A stretch of DNA of 64,000 nucleotides from Citroniella saccharovorans (GTDB lineage Bacteria > Bacillota > Clostridia > Tissierellales > Peptoniphilaceae): assembly GCF_035481615.1 (NCBI RefSeq), contig NZ_JAYKOT010000001.1:62001-126000 (forward strand), written 5' to 3'. Below are positions 1 through 8,930 of this stretch, piece after piece. Positions within the stretch are counted from its first letter, which is position 1, and every line of letters starts with the position of its first letter. The notes under the pieces were generated by a model. The model saw only the letters and a list, made by a program, of their open reading frames with translations, did not search any database and had not been told where the DNA came from. The position numbers and the translations under genes were made by a program.

Positions 1-161
1 TAATACCAAATTTTCTAATTTATATATAGGACTATATTTTACAAAAAGTAGATTTAAGTTTTTTTAAAATAATTAAATTAGCCTAAATTTAAACTTAATA
101 GAATATTTTAAAACTTTGAAAAATTCAAATTTAAAAGCACTTAGTAAACAATCTTAAAAAT

Positions 162-203
162 AAAAAGAATGAAGCCTTATTATTTATCCTTCATTCTTTT
201 TTT
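162..203 (-). terminator. Terminator of the lipoprotein gene
   Basis: A 13-bp perfect stem (AAAAAGAATGAAG at 162-174 pairing with 189-201) with a 14-nt loop lies 52 bases past the lipoprotein stop and is T-rich on the minus-strand side. The rest of 1-254 is AT-rich with no gene that I can see. Confidence 0.75.
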
Positions 204-254
204 GTAATTTAAATATTTATTATATTAACTTCCTTTAAAGATATTTAAAATAAA

Positions 255-1076
255 CTATTTTAAAGTATCTAAAATTTCTGCAAAAGTGAATTTTTCAATT
301 CCCTTACCCATATCATGAGAAAAACTTGTTTTTTCCTTATCTATCATTTCCTTATCCTTTTTGTAGTCTTTAAGGAATTTATAAGCATCTTGTCTATTAC
401 CAACTATTTCAAAACTTCCAAGTCCATCTCCAATAACAGTATTATTTTCATCTAAAAATAAAATATATGCTTGTTCTTTTTTAGGTTGAATATAGAATTT
501 TGGACCAACTTGATAATTATATTTAGATAGGTCTTCTTCACTCTTGTCAGCTATTCCCTTTGGCAATCCATCTTTATAGTTCATGTTTTTTACATCTTCG
601 TATGAAATAATAGCTCCTGGCATAAAAACACTTGTTTCGCCGACCTTTAAATCCCCATATAAACTGTCAACTATTTCAATTTTTAGTTTAGTTTTAGGGT
701 AGTCATCACCATCTTCCTTAGAAGAATCTTCCCTGTCGATAAGTTTTGCAAGTACAACATTTTTAGCTTTTTCTTTGTAGGAATCTAAACCATCAAAATC
801 ATACTCTTTCTGAGCATTTGTTTCAACTTTAAAAATTTGTCCTTTTAAATCTTCATACACACTTTCAAATAGGATAGATGGAAGCTCTTCGGCATCTTCG
901 TTTGCTTTAGCATCTTCATCTGCTTTTTTTCCTTCTGGAGTTTCCTTATTTTCTTTTTCTCCTTCAGTTTTACTTTCACTTTGGCTAGGCTTTGTTTCAT
1001 TTGTAGGCTTTTGGCTGTCATTTGAACAAGCAGTAAAAGCGAGTAGTGCAAGTAACAACAATAATTTTTTCATCAT
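255..1076 (-). CDS. Secreted lipoprotein of unknown function
   Basis: This 273-residue protein starts with two Met, a Lys-Lys pair and a leucine-rich segment ending in the lipobox L-A-F-T-A-C, so it should be lipidated on Cys17 or 18 and anchored to the outer face of the membrane. Residues 20-65 form a low-complexity Glu/Lys/Asn linker typical of surface lipoproteins. The rest is soluble, contains the stretch KFYIQPKKEQAYILFL and matches no family I recognise. A clear AAGGAGG site lies just upstream of the start. It is monocistronic, with its own terminator at 162-203. Role unknown. Confidence 0.85.
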   Translation of the reverse strand: MMKKLLLLLALLAFTACSNDSQKPTNETKPSQSESKTEGEKENKETPEGKKADEDAKANEDAEELPSILFESVYEDLKGQIFKVETNAQKEYDFDGLDSYKEKAKNVVLAKLIDREDSSKEDGDDYPKTKLKIEIVDSLYGDLKVGETSVFMPGAIISYEDVKNMNYKDGLPKGIADKSEEDLSKYNYQVGPKFYIQPKKEQAYILFLDENNTVIGDGLGSFEIVGNRQDAYKFLKDYKKDKEMIDKEKTSFSHDMGKGIEKFTFAEILDTLK

Positions 1077-1257
1077 AATTCCTCCTTATAATTTATTAAC
1101 AAGGGTAATTATACCATAGAGGAATTTTTTTGTAAATAAATAGTATTCTACGTTAAATTTCGCTTATAATTTCTAAGCAAAATTATTTAAATTATAATTA
1201 TTTTATACCTAAAATCATTAATAAATAATTAGCTTCTAGATATTAGAATTATTAAGC

Positions 1258-1341
1258 AAAAAAAGAGAACTTTTTACATCAAATCAAAAAATATAAAGAT
1301 AATACTTTATAAGACTTAATCTGAATATAAAAAATTCTCTT
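1258..1341 (-). terminator. Possible long-loop terminator of the permease gene
   Basis: AAGAGAA (1263-1269) and TTCTCTT (1335-1341) are complementary, and seven A on the plus strand (1258-1264) give a U-tract for minus-strand transcription. The loop is about 65 nt, so the call is tentative. Nothing else is seen in 1077-1351. Confidence 0.4.
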
Positions 1342-1351
1342 ACACTTACTT

Positions 1352-3811
1352 TTATTTCACATCTATTTTTTTAACTAAAAAACTACCAGCAAAAAATAAA
1401 ATAATTGATGAAATTAAAAGTACACATAATCCAATATATACATTATTTGTTTTTAATCCGCTATTAATTATATAACTTCCATTTGCTAGAGTGCTTGCTC
1501 TCATATAGGTAAATGGACTAAAAGCTTTTATCGGACTATTAATAGTAGACTGAATATAGGTAAATAAAGCTGTTAAGCCCAAAGATAGTCCAAGAGCTTT
1601 CATCTTTTCTTTTACAAATATTGACACAAAGCTTACCAAACTTGCCAAAAATCCAATTTGGAAAACATAGATTACAAAAAGTTTGATATCATATCTCCAT
1701 ATTGGAATAAGTTTAAAGTAGCTTTCGGTGTTAGACTGAATTGTTTCGAGATCAATATCTTTTATATATTCTAACACTGGAAATCTATAATCTCCTAAGC
1801 CGCCTGATATTAAGCCAAATAAAAATATAAAAGCAAATATTATAGCAAGAGTTAAAAGCCCAACCAAAAATGAAGAGGCAACTTTATTTATATGATACTT
1901 ACGTCTAGTTACAGGCTGAGTATATAAAAGCTCGATTTGGTTTCCATGCTCCTTATCAAAAGTATAGGCGCCAAAGGCAACCATACTTATAATACCTATA
2001 ATTAATAAATCAATAGGATAAGTTCTCTCGAGTCTTCTTGGCAAATATAGGGCTGAATGAGAATATATATTATCTTCTTTAAATAAAAAAGCTTCTGGAA
2101 TTAGTTTTTCGTATGCCGATATAAATATCGTATAGGAAATTGTCTCTGGCTTTATATTATTTTCAGATAAATACTCATATAATTTTTTTGATTCGAAGTA
2201 AGTAGCAATACCTGCATTTCTTCCCTCTATTGAATCATGATTTTCATTTTCATCGTAATTTAATTCAGTTAACATTATATTATAATAATCCTTACCATTT
2301 CCCTCTTTGTAATAAGAATATGCTTTTAATGCTTCATTATATAAATTCTCATATTTTTCAATTTTACTTTTTACGTCTCCACTTACATCATCTCCATACA
2401 AATCAGCAACAAGTTCAGCATTATATTTTAAATTGTTTAACATTAGTTCAAAATTACCTGCTAATCTTGTATGCTGATTAGCCTTATCCATTTTTATATC
2501 TTTTACAATTAGAGAAATAAATATAACTAAAAAGATTGATAGGGTGGCTAGTATTAGTGTTTTAAAGGAATTATTGTATAAAATCTTAACTTTTTCAAAA
2601 TTAAATAAAGATTCTACTTTTTTAAAGCTAGCTTTCTCCTCATTTTTAATATTCCACCAATTTTTTTGACTCAAATGTAAAAAAATAAATGAAATGAAAA
2701 AATATATAATATATTGTAACTGTCCTTTGCTATAAATATAATTTTGTCCGTCTAAACTAGAAGTATTTGTATATATAATATATCCCAATATATTTTCTTT
2801 TATATTTAAACTATAGATAGGATTAAAAATAGTTCTAAAAGAATCAAAAGATTTTGTAAGTATAGTTAATATAATAACTATAGTTGATATAATAAAAATT
2901 TTCGAAACAAAATTTCCATTTTTACTAGAGATATATATGCCTACAGAAGTAAAAAAAGTTGTCATAAATAAAAATATAAGAATTATCCTAAGTAAAAGCT
3001 CATAGGCAAGATAATATTTAAAGCTTCCGTCCTCAGTGAATATCCTATAGATCTCATACTGACCATTTAACCAGCTATAGCCATACATTTTAGAAATGAT
3101 TAAACTAAAGAAAACTGCAAAAATAGAATATAATAAAGCAAGTAGTATTGATGTAAGTAGCTTGGAGAAAATGAGTTTATTTGTCTTAACTGGAGAAAAT
3201 TTAGAAAATAAAGCGCTGCCATCCGACTTTTCTTTTCCAGTAATAGCTAGTGATAAAACTATAATTAATAATATTGGGACTATCCCAAAAATCGAGTTTG
3301 TCGATTCAATTAAAATCCTAAAGGGATTTAAAGCTAAAACAGTGGATGGCCCTGTATATAAAGAAGTATTATATTTTTTTATAATTTCTTCTTCAAAATT
3401 ATTCCACTCTATTGCCTTTTGCATACTAGTAGGTATTTTTAAATTATATTTTTTTATAATATCTAACTGTTTTTCTGCATATTTAAATGCGGCGTCTCTA
3501 AGTATAAAGGCTCTTTCTTCATTAAGACCTTCGGATTCTTTGTATGCCTCATCAAGAAAAGCAAATTCTTCGCTTATCGCTTCTCTTTTTAATTCTTTCT
3601 GCTCCTGTTCATCTAAATCAGTTTTCTCTATATTTTCTACAAAGTAATTTAGATAGCTCTCTCTTGAATAAGGTATCTTTTCATTTGCAACAATAACGAA
3701 GTGTCTCATGTCAATAGATCTAAAGCTACTAAATGCCATAAATAAGGCTAGTAAAATAATAATAATAGGCTGCTTTGATTTTAAAATCTTTTTTAATTCA
3801 AAATTAAGCAT
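1352..3811 (-). CDS. ABC-2 type transporter permease, two-module
   Basis: A large multi-spanning membrane protein of 819 residues built from two similar halves, each with a membrane segment near its start, a long extracytoplasmic stretch and a C-terminal cluster of membrane helices. This is the plan of fused ABC-2 permeases that export lipids, peptides or antibiotics. The phrases GKEKSDGSALFSKFSPV and DKEHGNQIELLYTQPVTRRK are the cytoplasmic motifs usual in ABC-2 permeases. I chose the ATG at 3811 over one 15 codons upstream because AAGGAGG sits 7 nt before it. No ATP-binding subunit is adjacent; upstream lie a small secreted protein and an IS, so the ATPase is elsewhere or was lost. Substrate unknown. 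Confidence 0.8.
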   Translation of the reverse strand: MLNFELKKILKSKQPIIIILLALFMAFSSFRSIDMRHFVIVANEKIPYSRESYLNYFVENIEKTDLDEQEQKELKREAISEEFAFLDEAYKESEGLNEERAFILRDAAFKYAEKQLDIIKKYNLKIPTSMQKAIEWNNFEEEIIKKYNTSLYTGPSTVLALNPFRILIESTNSIFGIVPILLIIVLSLAITGKEKSDGSALFSKFSPVKTNKLIFSKLLTSILLALLYSIFAVFFSLIISKMYGYSWLNGQYEIYRIFTEDGSFKYYLAYELLLRIILIFLFMTTFFTSVGIYISSKNGNFVSKIFIISTIVIILTILTKSFDSFRTIFNPIYSLNIKENILGYIIYTNTSSLDGQNYIYSKGQLQYIIYFFISFIFLHLSQKNWWNIKNEEKASFKKVESLFNFEKVKILYNNSFKTLILATLSIFLVIFISLIVKDIKMDKANQHTRLAGNFELMLNNLKYNAELVADLYGDDVSGDVKSKIEKYENLYNEALKAYSYYKEGNGKDYYNIMLTELNYDENENHDSIEGRNAGIATYFESKKLYEYLSENNIKPETISYTIFISAYEKLIPEAFLFKEDNIYSHSALYLPRRLERTYPIDLLIIGIISMVAFGAYTFDKEHGNQIELLYTQPVTRRKYHINKVASSFLVGLLTLAIIFAFIFLFGLISGGLGDYRFPVLEYIKDIDLETIQSNTESYFKLIPIWRYDIKLFVIYVFQIGFLASLVSFVSIFVKEKMKALGLSLGLTALFTYIQSTINSPIKAFSPFTYMRASTLANGSYIINSGLKTNNVYIGLCVLLISSIILFFAGSFLVKKIDVK

Positions 3812-3830
3812 AATGCCCTCCTTGATTATA

Positions 3831-3854
3831 AAAGGATAGGATTTTCTCCTATCC
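3831..3854 (-). terminator. Hairpin between small secreted gene and permease
   Basis: GGATAGGA (3834-3841) and TCCTATCC (3847-3854) form a perfect 8-bp stem with a 5-nt loop, followed on the minus strand by only TTT. It may be a weak terminator or attenuator that separates the two genes. Confidence 0.5.
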
Positions 3855-3859
3855 AAATT

Positions 3860-4156
3860 TTACCTAACAAGTTTAAGAGTACCTTCGTAAATATATATTG
3901 TATTTTTATTAATTATATCATTTTTAAATTTTGTAAGCTTTATATATCCTTGATAAAGGTGCCCACCTCTTTCGATACTTCTCCAAATTTTATATCCCTG
4001 ATAAGAATAAAATACTTCTTTATGAGGATAATATTCATATACAGGAGCTCTTAATACTACCTCACTAGCTTCATCGTCTGCTAAAACTTTAGCATTTGTG
4101 CTGAAACTTAGAGCTAGTAATAAAGATAAAAGTAAAATCCTACTAAGCTTTTTCAT
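3860..4156 (-). CDS. Small secreted protein, translation signal displaced by IS
   Basis: A 98-residue protein with a classic signal peptide (KK, then a long leucine/serine core) and a likely cleavage after V-L-A before DDEAS. The mature part is about 70 residues rich in Tyr and basic residues (YEYYPHKEVFYSYQGYKIW). I do not recognise a family. The IS3-type element ends only 6 bases upstream of the ATG, and no ribosome site remains in front of this gene. The original one (GGAGGTG at 5745-5751) is on the far side of the IS. The coding sequence is intact but probably poorly translated. Confidence 0.7.
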   Translation of the reverse strand: MKKLSRILLLSLLLALSFSTNAKVLADDEASEVVLRAPVYEYYPHKEVFYSYQGYKIWRSIERGGHLYQGYIKLTKFKNDIINKNTIYIYEGTLKLVR

Positions 4157-4190
4157 AAATTTAAGGTGACCCCAAAAAGTTGGACTTTAT

Positions 4191-4228
4191 ACCAGAGACA
4201 TTTAGAAATATTTGTCTCTGGTTTTTTT
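4191..4228 (+). terminator. Terminator inside the IS left end
   Basis: ACCAGAGACA (4191-4200) pairs perfectly with 4213-4222 and is followed by T6. It points rightward into the IS, so it would block outside transcription from entering antisense to the transposase, a common feature of IS ends. Confidence 0.75.
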
Positions 4229-4259
4229 GTCCTCATATTTCCCCTAGGGGAAATCGCAG

Positions 4260-5681
4260 CTAAGCTGCATTTAATTTCCTATATTCAACTGGACTTAAAT
4301 ATCCAAGTTTTTCTTTTATTCTATCTTCATTGTAATATTTTATATATTCTTCTATTGTCTTTTTTAGTTCGTTAAATGATTTAAACGTTCTACCATAGTA
4401 AATTTCTTGTTTTAATATCCCGAAGAAATTCTCCATAGGAGAATTATCTAAGCAATTTCCTTTTCTTGACATACTCTGTAAAATTCCATTAGATTCTAAT
4501 TTTTCAGTATATTGTTTTAATTGATATGCCCATCCTTGATCTGAATGGAAAATTCTTTTAAACTTGCAATCTGAAGTCTTTGAAATTGCTTCTTCAAGAG
4601 GCGTTATTATTGCCTCTAATGATGGTGAAGTTGTTATTGAATAGCTAATGATTTCTCCATTAAACATATCCAAGAAAGGATTTAAGTAAAGTTTTTTTAC
4701 TTGCATATTCCCATACTTATCTGTTTCATAGTATTTGAATTCACTTGTATCTGTTGTGATTTTTTGATGTACTACAGATGTTTTAAATCTTCTTTTTATC
4801 CTATTTGGTGCTACTTTACCTACTGTTCCCTTGTATGAGTAATATTTTCTTGATTTACGTGCAAAGTTTGTTACCTGAAGTTTCAGCTTCTGTACCAACC
4901 TTTGAACTTTTTTCTTGTTTATTAAAATTCCAAGTCTTCTAAGCATCGCATGTATTCTTCTGTATCCATAGTTTGGATTATCTTTTCTTATTTTCTTGAT
5001 TTGATTCTCAAAGGCTTCATCTTTATTTTTTCTATCAAATCTTTTTTGCCAATACATGTATGTTGATTTTGGAAAATTAAATTGTTTAAGTAAATCTTTT
5101 AGTGGATATTTTTCTCTTAATGAGTGAATTATTCTAGCCATTCTCTCATTTTCTGATCTTCCTCGTCCTCTAATTCCATCTTTTTTTTTTAGAAAATCTA
5201 TTTCCATTTGTGCCCAGTAAAGCTTATCTTTAAGTTCAGCAATTTCGTCTATCTCTTCCTTAGAATATTCTTTCTTTACTTGTTCTTTTTCTTTTTCATT
5301 ATTTTTATCTTTAGTCATACTTGAAGGTCTTCCTCTCTTTTTAGGTCTAAGTCCATCAAGTCCTTGATTTCTAAAATCAATTACCCATCTAGCAATGATC
5401 GCTGGATTATTAATCTTAAATTGATTAGAAAGTTCTTGATAGGACATTTCTCCTGTTAAGTACAAGTTTACTATATTCTTCTTAAATTCGAAAGAGTAAC
5501 TATTATTTTTTCTAGAAATTTTTAAGCCTTCATATCCTTGTGTTTTGTATGAATTTACCCATCTTTCAACTATTGATGCACCATTTATATCATATTTCTT
5601 AGCTAAAGTTCCATATCCTCCTTCGTTATTTAGATATGCATTAACTACTTTTATCTTAAATTCTGTACTATATTTTGCCAT
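4260..5681 (-). CDS. IS3-family transposase, fused OrfAB form
   Basis: A 473-residue transposase. The N-terminal part has two helix-turn-helix modules (about residues 1-50 and 60-115, the second ending in the AT-hook-like KKRGRPS), then a coiled coil. The C-terminal part is an rve/RNase H-like DDE integrase domain with the HTH_21 motif NPNYGYRRIHAMLRR, TDTSEF, FHSDQGWAY and NSPMENFFGILK, ending NEDRIKEKLGYLSPVEYR. In most IS3 elements OrfA and OrfB are joined by a programmed frameshift at an A-run. Here a run of ten A (5181-5190 on the plus strand) sits at that junction and the frame reads straight through. A ribosome site GAGGAGGT precedes the start at a long spacing. Confidence 0.92.
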   Translation of the reverse strand: MAKYSTEFKIKVVNAYLNNEGGYGTLAKKYDINGASIVERWVNSYKTQGYEGLKISRKNNSYSFEFKKNIVNLYLTGEMSYQELSNQFKINNPAIIARWVIDFRNQGLDGLRPKKRGRPSSMTKDKNNEKEKEQVKKEYSKEEIDEIAELKDKLYWAQMEIDFLKKKDGIRGRGRSENERMARIIHSLREKYPLKDLLKQFNFPKSTYMYWQKRFDRKNKDEAFENQIKKIRKDNPNYGYRRIHAMLRRLGILINKKKVQRLVQKLKLQVTNFARKSRKYYSYKGTVGKVAPNRIKRRFKTSVVHQKITTDTSEFKYYETDKYGNMQVKKLYLNPFLDMFNGEIISYSITTSPSLEAIITPLEEAISKTSDCKFKRIFHSDQGWAYQLKQYTEKLESNGILQSMSRKGNCLDNSPMENFFGILKQEIYYGRTFKSFNELKKTIEEYIKYYNEDRIKEKLGYLSPVEYRKLNAA

Positions 5682-5744
5682 GAAAAAAATGACCTCCTCA
5701 AAGTTGGTTTTTCAGGTCCAACTTTTTGGGGTCAGTTCAAATTT

Positions 5745-5751
5745 CACCTCC
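5745..5751 (-). promoter_or_regulatory. Orphaned ribosome binding site cut off by the IS
   Basis: On the minus strand this reads GGAGGTG, preceded by A7 and AT-rich promoter-like sequence (5752-5830). It now leads directly into the IS end and faces no start codon. Before insertion it stood 6 nt from the ATG at 4156. Confidence 0.7.
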
Positions 5752-5992
5752 TTTTTTTAAATACTCTAAATCTTATATAGAAAATATATATTAATCTATA
5801 TACTATATGTTACCATAATAAAATATATTTTTCAATAGTTTGTTTAAGTTAATTTTAGTAATAATTTAATAAATGGTATGATTTTTAGGATCATATTTTA
5901 AATTCTAATATTGTAGAAAAACTTAAGAATATTTTTTCTAATTTTAGAAATTCTTATGATTATAAAAATTTTATTTTTAATTTTACTCAATT
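5752..5992. other. AT-rich non-coding stretch
   Basis: No open frame of note and no repeat. The right part near 5760-5830 probably holds the promoter of the small secreted gene displaced by the IS. Confidence 0.5.
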
Positions 5993-6022
5993 AAAAAAAG
6001 GCAGACTCAAAATGAGTCTGCC
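5993..6022 (-). terminator. Distal copy of the glutamate-operon terminator
   Basis: A 9-bp stem (GGCAGACTC at 6000-6008 with 6014-6022) and, on the minus strand, T7 (5993-5999). The hairpin is repeated at 6220-6242 with one base change but without a T-tract. The two copies flank the 198-bp element at 6023-6220. Confidence 0.75.
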
Positions 6023-6220
6023 CAGATTGTAGACAAAATCCAAAAACGCTTTTCCGACTGCAGAAACCCCGAAATTCTAAATCTCATAATCCTGTAAATC
6101 GCAAACTCGCTAACGCTCAAACAGTGCGATTTACGGGCGGATTATTTCAATTTAAATTTCTTACAATTTCTTTCGTATGGAACGCTACCTTTTGGATTTT
6201 GCTGCTTTGTCAATAAATTG
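6023..6220 (+). repeat. Hairpin-targeting 198-bp repeat, copy A
   Basis: A non-coding element beginning CAGATTGTAGACAAAATCC and ending near TTTGTCAATAAATTG. It has imperfect terminal inverted repeats and a central inverted repeat (TGTAAATCGCA paired with TGCGATTTACG). The 22 bases on its left (6001-6022, a terminator hairpin) recur immediately on its right (6221-6242) with one mismatch, like a target-site duplication. Four related copies start at 15494, 30184, 32612 and 33815. Confidence 0.85.
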
Positions 6221-6268
6221 GCAAACTCAAAATGAGTCTGCCTTTTACTTTTAGTTTTAAAAATTATT

Positions 6269-6826
6269 CTATTTGTTTTTTGACTCTAAATAAGCTTTTC
6301 TTCCAACTTCATAAAGGTTATTGCCTTTTGAATCTATAGTAACTGTAACAGGAAAATCTTCAACATAAAGTTTTCTAACTGCTTCTGCTCCTAGATCTTC
6401 ATAGCAAATAAGCTTAGCTTCTTTTACTCTTGATCTAAGTAGGGCAGCTGCTCCTCCAATAGCTGTAAAGTAAACTGCTCCCTTTTCAACTATTTTATCT
6501 ATAACTTCCTTACTTCTTTTTCCTTTACCAATCATTCCCATAAGTCCAACATCAAGCATTTGTGGTGTGTATGGATCCATCCTATAACTTGTTGTTGGTC
6601 CGCATGATCCTATTGGTTCTCCTTCTGGAGCTGGGGTTGGTCCAACATAATATATAAAGGCACCTTTTGGATCAAATGGAAGATCTTCGCCTTTTTCAAG
6701 TAGGTCAACAAATCTTTTATGTGCAGCATCTCTAGCTGTGTAGATTGTCCCTGTAATTTCTACTACATCGCCTATTTTTAAATCTTTTAAATCATCTCTA
6801 GTAACAGGAGTTTTTATTTTTTTCAT
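6269..6826 (-). CDS. Mesaconase / class I fumarase-type hydratase, beta subunit
   Basis: A 185-residue protein matching the C-terminal (beta) domain of class I iron-sulfur hydro-lyases, with IGDVVEITGTIYTARDAAHKR, the substrate-binding phrase GSCGPTTSYRMDPYTPQML and GKGKRSKEV. Sequence alone would suggest fumarate hydratase. Placement directly behind glutamate mutase and methylaspartate ammonia-lyase points instead to mesaconase, the class I fumarase relative that hydrates mesaconate to (S)-citramalate in the methylaspartate pathway. It follows the alpha subunit by 8 nt with its own AGGAGG. Which substrate is preferred cannot be told from sequence. Confidence 0.85.
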   Translation of the reverse strand: MKKIKTPVTRDDLKDLKIGDVVEITGTIYTARDAAHKRFVDLLEKGEDLPFDPKGAFIYYVGPTPAPEGEPIGSCGPTTSYRMDPYTPQMLDVGLMGMIGKGKRSKEVIDKIVEKGAVYFTAIGGAAALLRSRVKEAKLICYEDLGAEAVRKLYVEDFPVTVTIDSKGNNLYEVGRKAYLESKNK

Positions 6827-6834
6827 ATTTCCTC

Positions 6835-7681
6835 CTAAAAAGTAACTTCTCTATGTCTTGTAGCATGGCAGTTGATGTTAACAGCTACAGGAAGACCAGC
6901 AATGTGAGTAGGGTAAGTTTCAATCATTACACTTAAGCAGGTTCCCCTTCCGCCATAGCCTTGTGGTCCTATTCCAAGTTTGTTTATTTTGTCTAAAAGT
7001 TCTTCTTCTAAAGCTGCATATCTAGGATCGCTATTTTTTGTATCCATATCTCTCATTACAGCTTTTTTTGCTAAAAATCCAACTTTGTCAAAGCTTGATC
7101 CAATACCAACTCCAACAACTATTGGAGGGCATGGATTTGGGCCAGCTTCTTCAACAACTTTTAGAACAAAATCTTTAACTCCCTCTATTCCATCTGCAGG
7201 TTTTAACATTTTTAGTTGGCTCATATTTTCTGATCCAAAACCTTTAGCTGCAACCATTATTTTAAGCTCATCGCCAGGCTTCATTATATAATGAATAACT
7301 GCTGGAGTATTATCTTTAGTGTTTTCTCTGTTTAAAACTGGATCAGCTACTACAGATTTTCTTAAAAGAGCTTCTGTGTAAGCCTGTCTAACTCCTTCAT
7401 TTATAGCATCTTCTATAAATCCATCTACGATTTTTACTTCTTGACCAATTTCAACAAAGGCAACTACCATTCCTGTATCTTGACACATAGGGATTTTTCT
7501 ATTCTTAGCTATGTCTGCATTTTCAAGGATGCTATCTAGAACTGTTTTTGCTAAGTCCCAGTCTTCATCGGCTCTAAGCTTTTTCTAACCTTTTTCTTAC
7601 GTCATTTGGTAAAAGGTAGCTCATTTCAATAGCCATAGCCTTAACAGCTGTAGTTATATCTTTACAAGAAACTTCTTTCAT
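6835..7681 (-). CDS. Mesaconase / class I fumarase-type hydratase, alpha subunit (frame break)
   Basis: Joining two frames gives a 281-residue alpha subunit, the normal length. The N-terminal piece (7681 to about 7585) reads MKEVSCKDITTAVKAM; the main piece contains MCQDTGMVVAFVEIG, the iron-sulfur region GPNPCPPIVVGVGIGSS and GYGGRGTCLSVMIETYPTH, with cysteines expected to ligate a 4Fe-4S cluster. The frames meet at a GAAAAAG tract (T5 at 7580-7584 on the plus strand); removing one A restores LEKLRADEDWDLAK. It lies between mal and the beta subunit. If the frame break is real the hydratase is inactive; a base-calling error is at least as likely. Confidence 0.8.
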
Positions 7682-7683
7682 GT

Positions 7684-8929
7684 CTATTTCTTATTCCTTT
7701 GTGCTAGTCTAACTACTCTTTCCATTTCGTTGTTTACTAGCATAAATCCTTCATCTACTCCCATACCAGGTTTAGCAAGTTGTTGAGTTGCACCTGCTGC
7801 CATAGAGCAGTTAACGATAACTTCTGCTGATCTTGATGTTTCATTGCAAGTTCCTCCGCAGTATGAAAGAACGCCTTCTCTATTACACATTAATATAGCT
7901 TCAATTGTGTTGTTGATACCGCCAAGGTCTGGAGTTTTAATTTGAATCATGTGTCCAGCTTTAGCTTTTGCAAAATCAACACAGTCTTCATAAGTGTTAC
8001 ACCATTCATCAGCTACAAGTTCTACGTGAATTCCATTGTCATCAAGTGATTTAGTAAGCTCAGCAAGAACTCTAATTTGGTCTTCTTTATTTCCCATATC
8101 CATAGGGCCTTCTATTCTTAACTTAAATGGTTTTGCAGCTTCTTCAAGTGTCTTTAGATATTTTGTCATATATTCAACATCATTATTTGTAAAGTCACCA
8201 ATTGTTCCATAAACGTCAATGTGGAAAGTTGGGTTATATGATTCATCGCTTCTTTTATCTAAGATTCTATCTCTTAACCAAATTACATAATCTCTTAACT
8301 TTTTCGCCTTCTTTACCAGTTTTTTCTTCAACGTTGTTGAAAAGACCATGAGGAAGTACGTCTGCTTTTTTAATAATCATCTTGTCAGCGTTTAGATATC
8401 TATCATCACCAGATTGAGTAAAGATTGGAATTCTTTTTATTTCAACGCCAGTATTATATTCATCTTTTACAACTTCAGCCATAGTGATTTTTCTTGCTTT
8501 AGCTACAGCATCTAAAAGAGCTTGAGTAACTCCATATCTTATAGCAGTATGAAGTCTTTTTCCATCAATTTTTAAGTGGTCAAATTCTTCTGCAAGTTCT
8601 TTAAATGAAGTTAATTCTCTTCCAACTAATTTTTCCTTGATTTCTCCTTCAATAACAGGGATAAAATCTTTAGCTAAGAATAATGGATCTCTTCCGCCTG
8701 CTCCTGAATATTGAACAGCTGCACAATCTCCGTGAGCTACTTGTCCATCTTCAAGAATTAAAAGAACTGAGATAGATTCTCCAGCAACTCTAATTTCTTT
8801 GAATCCTTCTGTAACTGGCTTTCCAATATAGAACATTCCGTCATGTTCTGCTCCCATTTTAATAGCTTTTTGGTCGTCAAAATAAAATCCTGTAAATCCT
8901 GGTGTTGCTAAAACGTCTACAATTTTCAT
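7684..8929 (-). CDS. mal: Methylaspartate ammonia-lyase (frame break)
   Basis: Enolase-superfamily enzyme that eliminates ammonia from (2S,3S)-3-methylaspartate to give mesaconate. The two frames together give 414 residues, the family length. The N-terminal half begins MKIVDVLATPGFTGFYFDDQ and includes HGDCAAVQYSGAGGRDPLF. The C-terminal half has FHIDVYGTIG, VADEWCNTYEDC, the catalytic-lysine region IQIKTPDLGGI and the loop SYCGGTCNETSRSA. The halves overlap at 8267-8349; deleting one A from the GAAAAAG tract (T5 at 8300-8304) gives GEKLRDYVIWLRDRI and one continuous frame. Start follows the glmE stop with almost no gap. Confidence 0.88.
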
Positions 8930-8930
8930 A

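Larger units (their letters stand above)
4163..5738 (-). mobile_element. IS3-family (IS150-like) insertion sequence
   Basis: A 1.58-kb element encoding one transposase. Its ends carry an exact 19-bp inverted repeat, beginning TGACCCCAAAAAGTTGGAC at 4167 and mirrored at 5716-5734. The outermost 4 bases are less well matched. AAATTT occurs at 4157-4162 and again at 5739-5744 and is the probable target duplication. Removing the IS and one copy restores a spacing of GGAGGTG-AAATTT-ATG for the neighbouring gene, which supports these outer limits. Confidence 0.85.
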
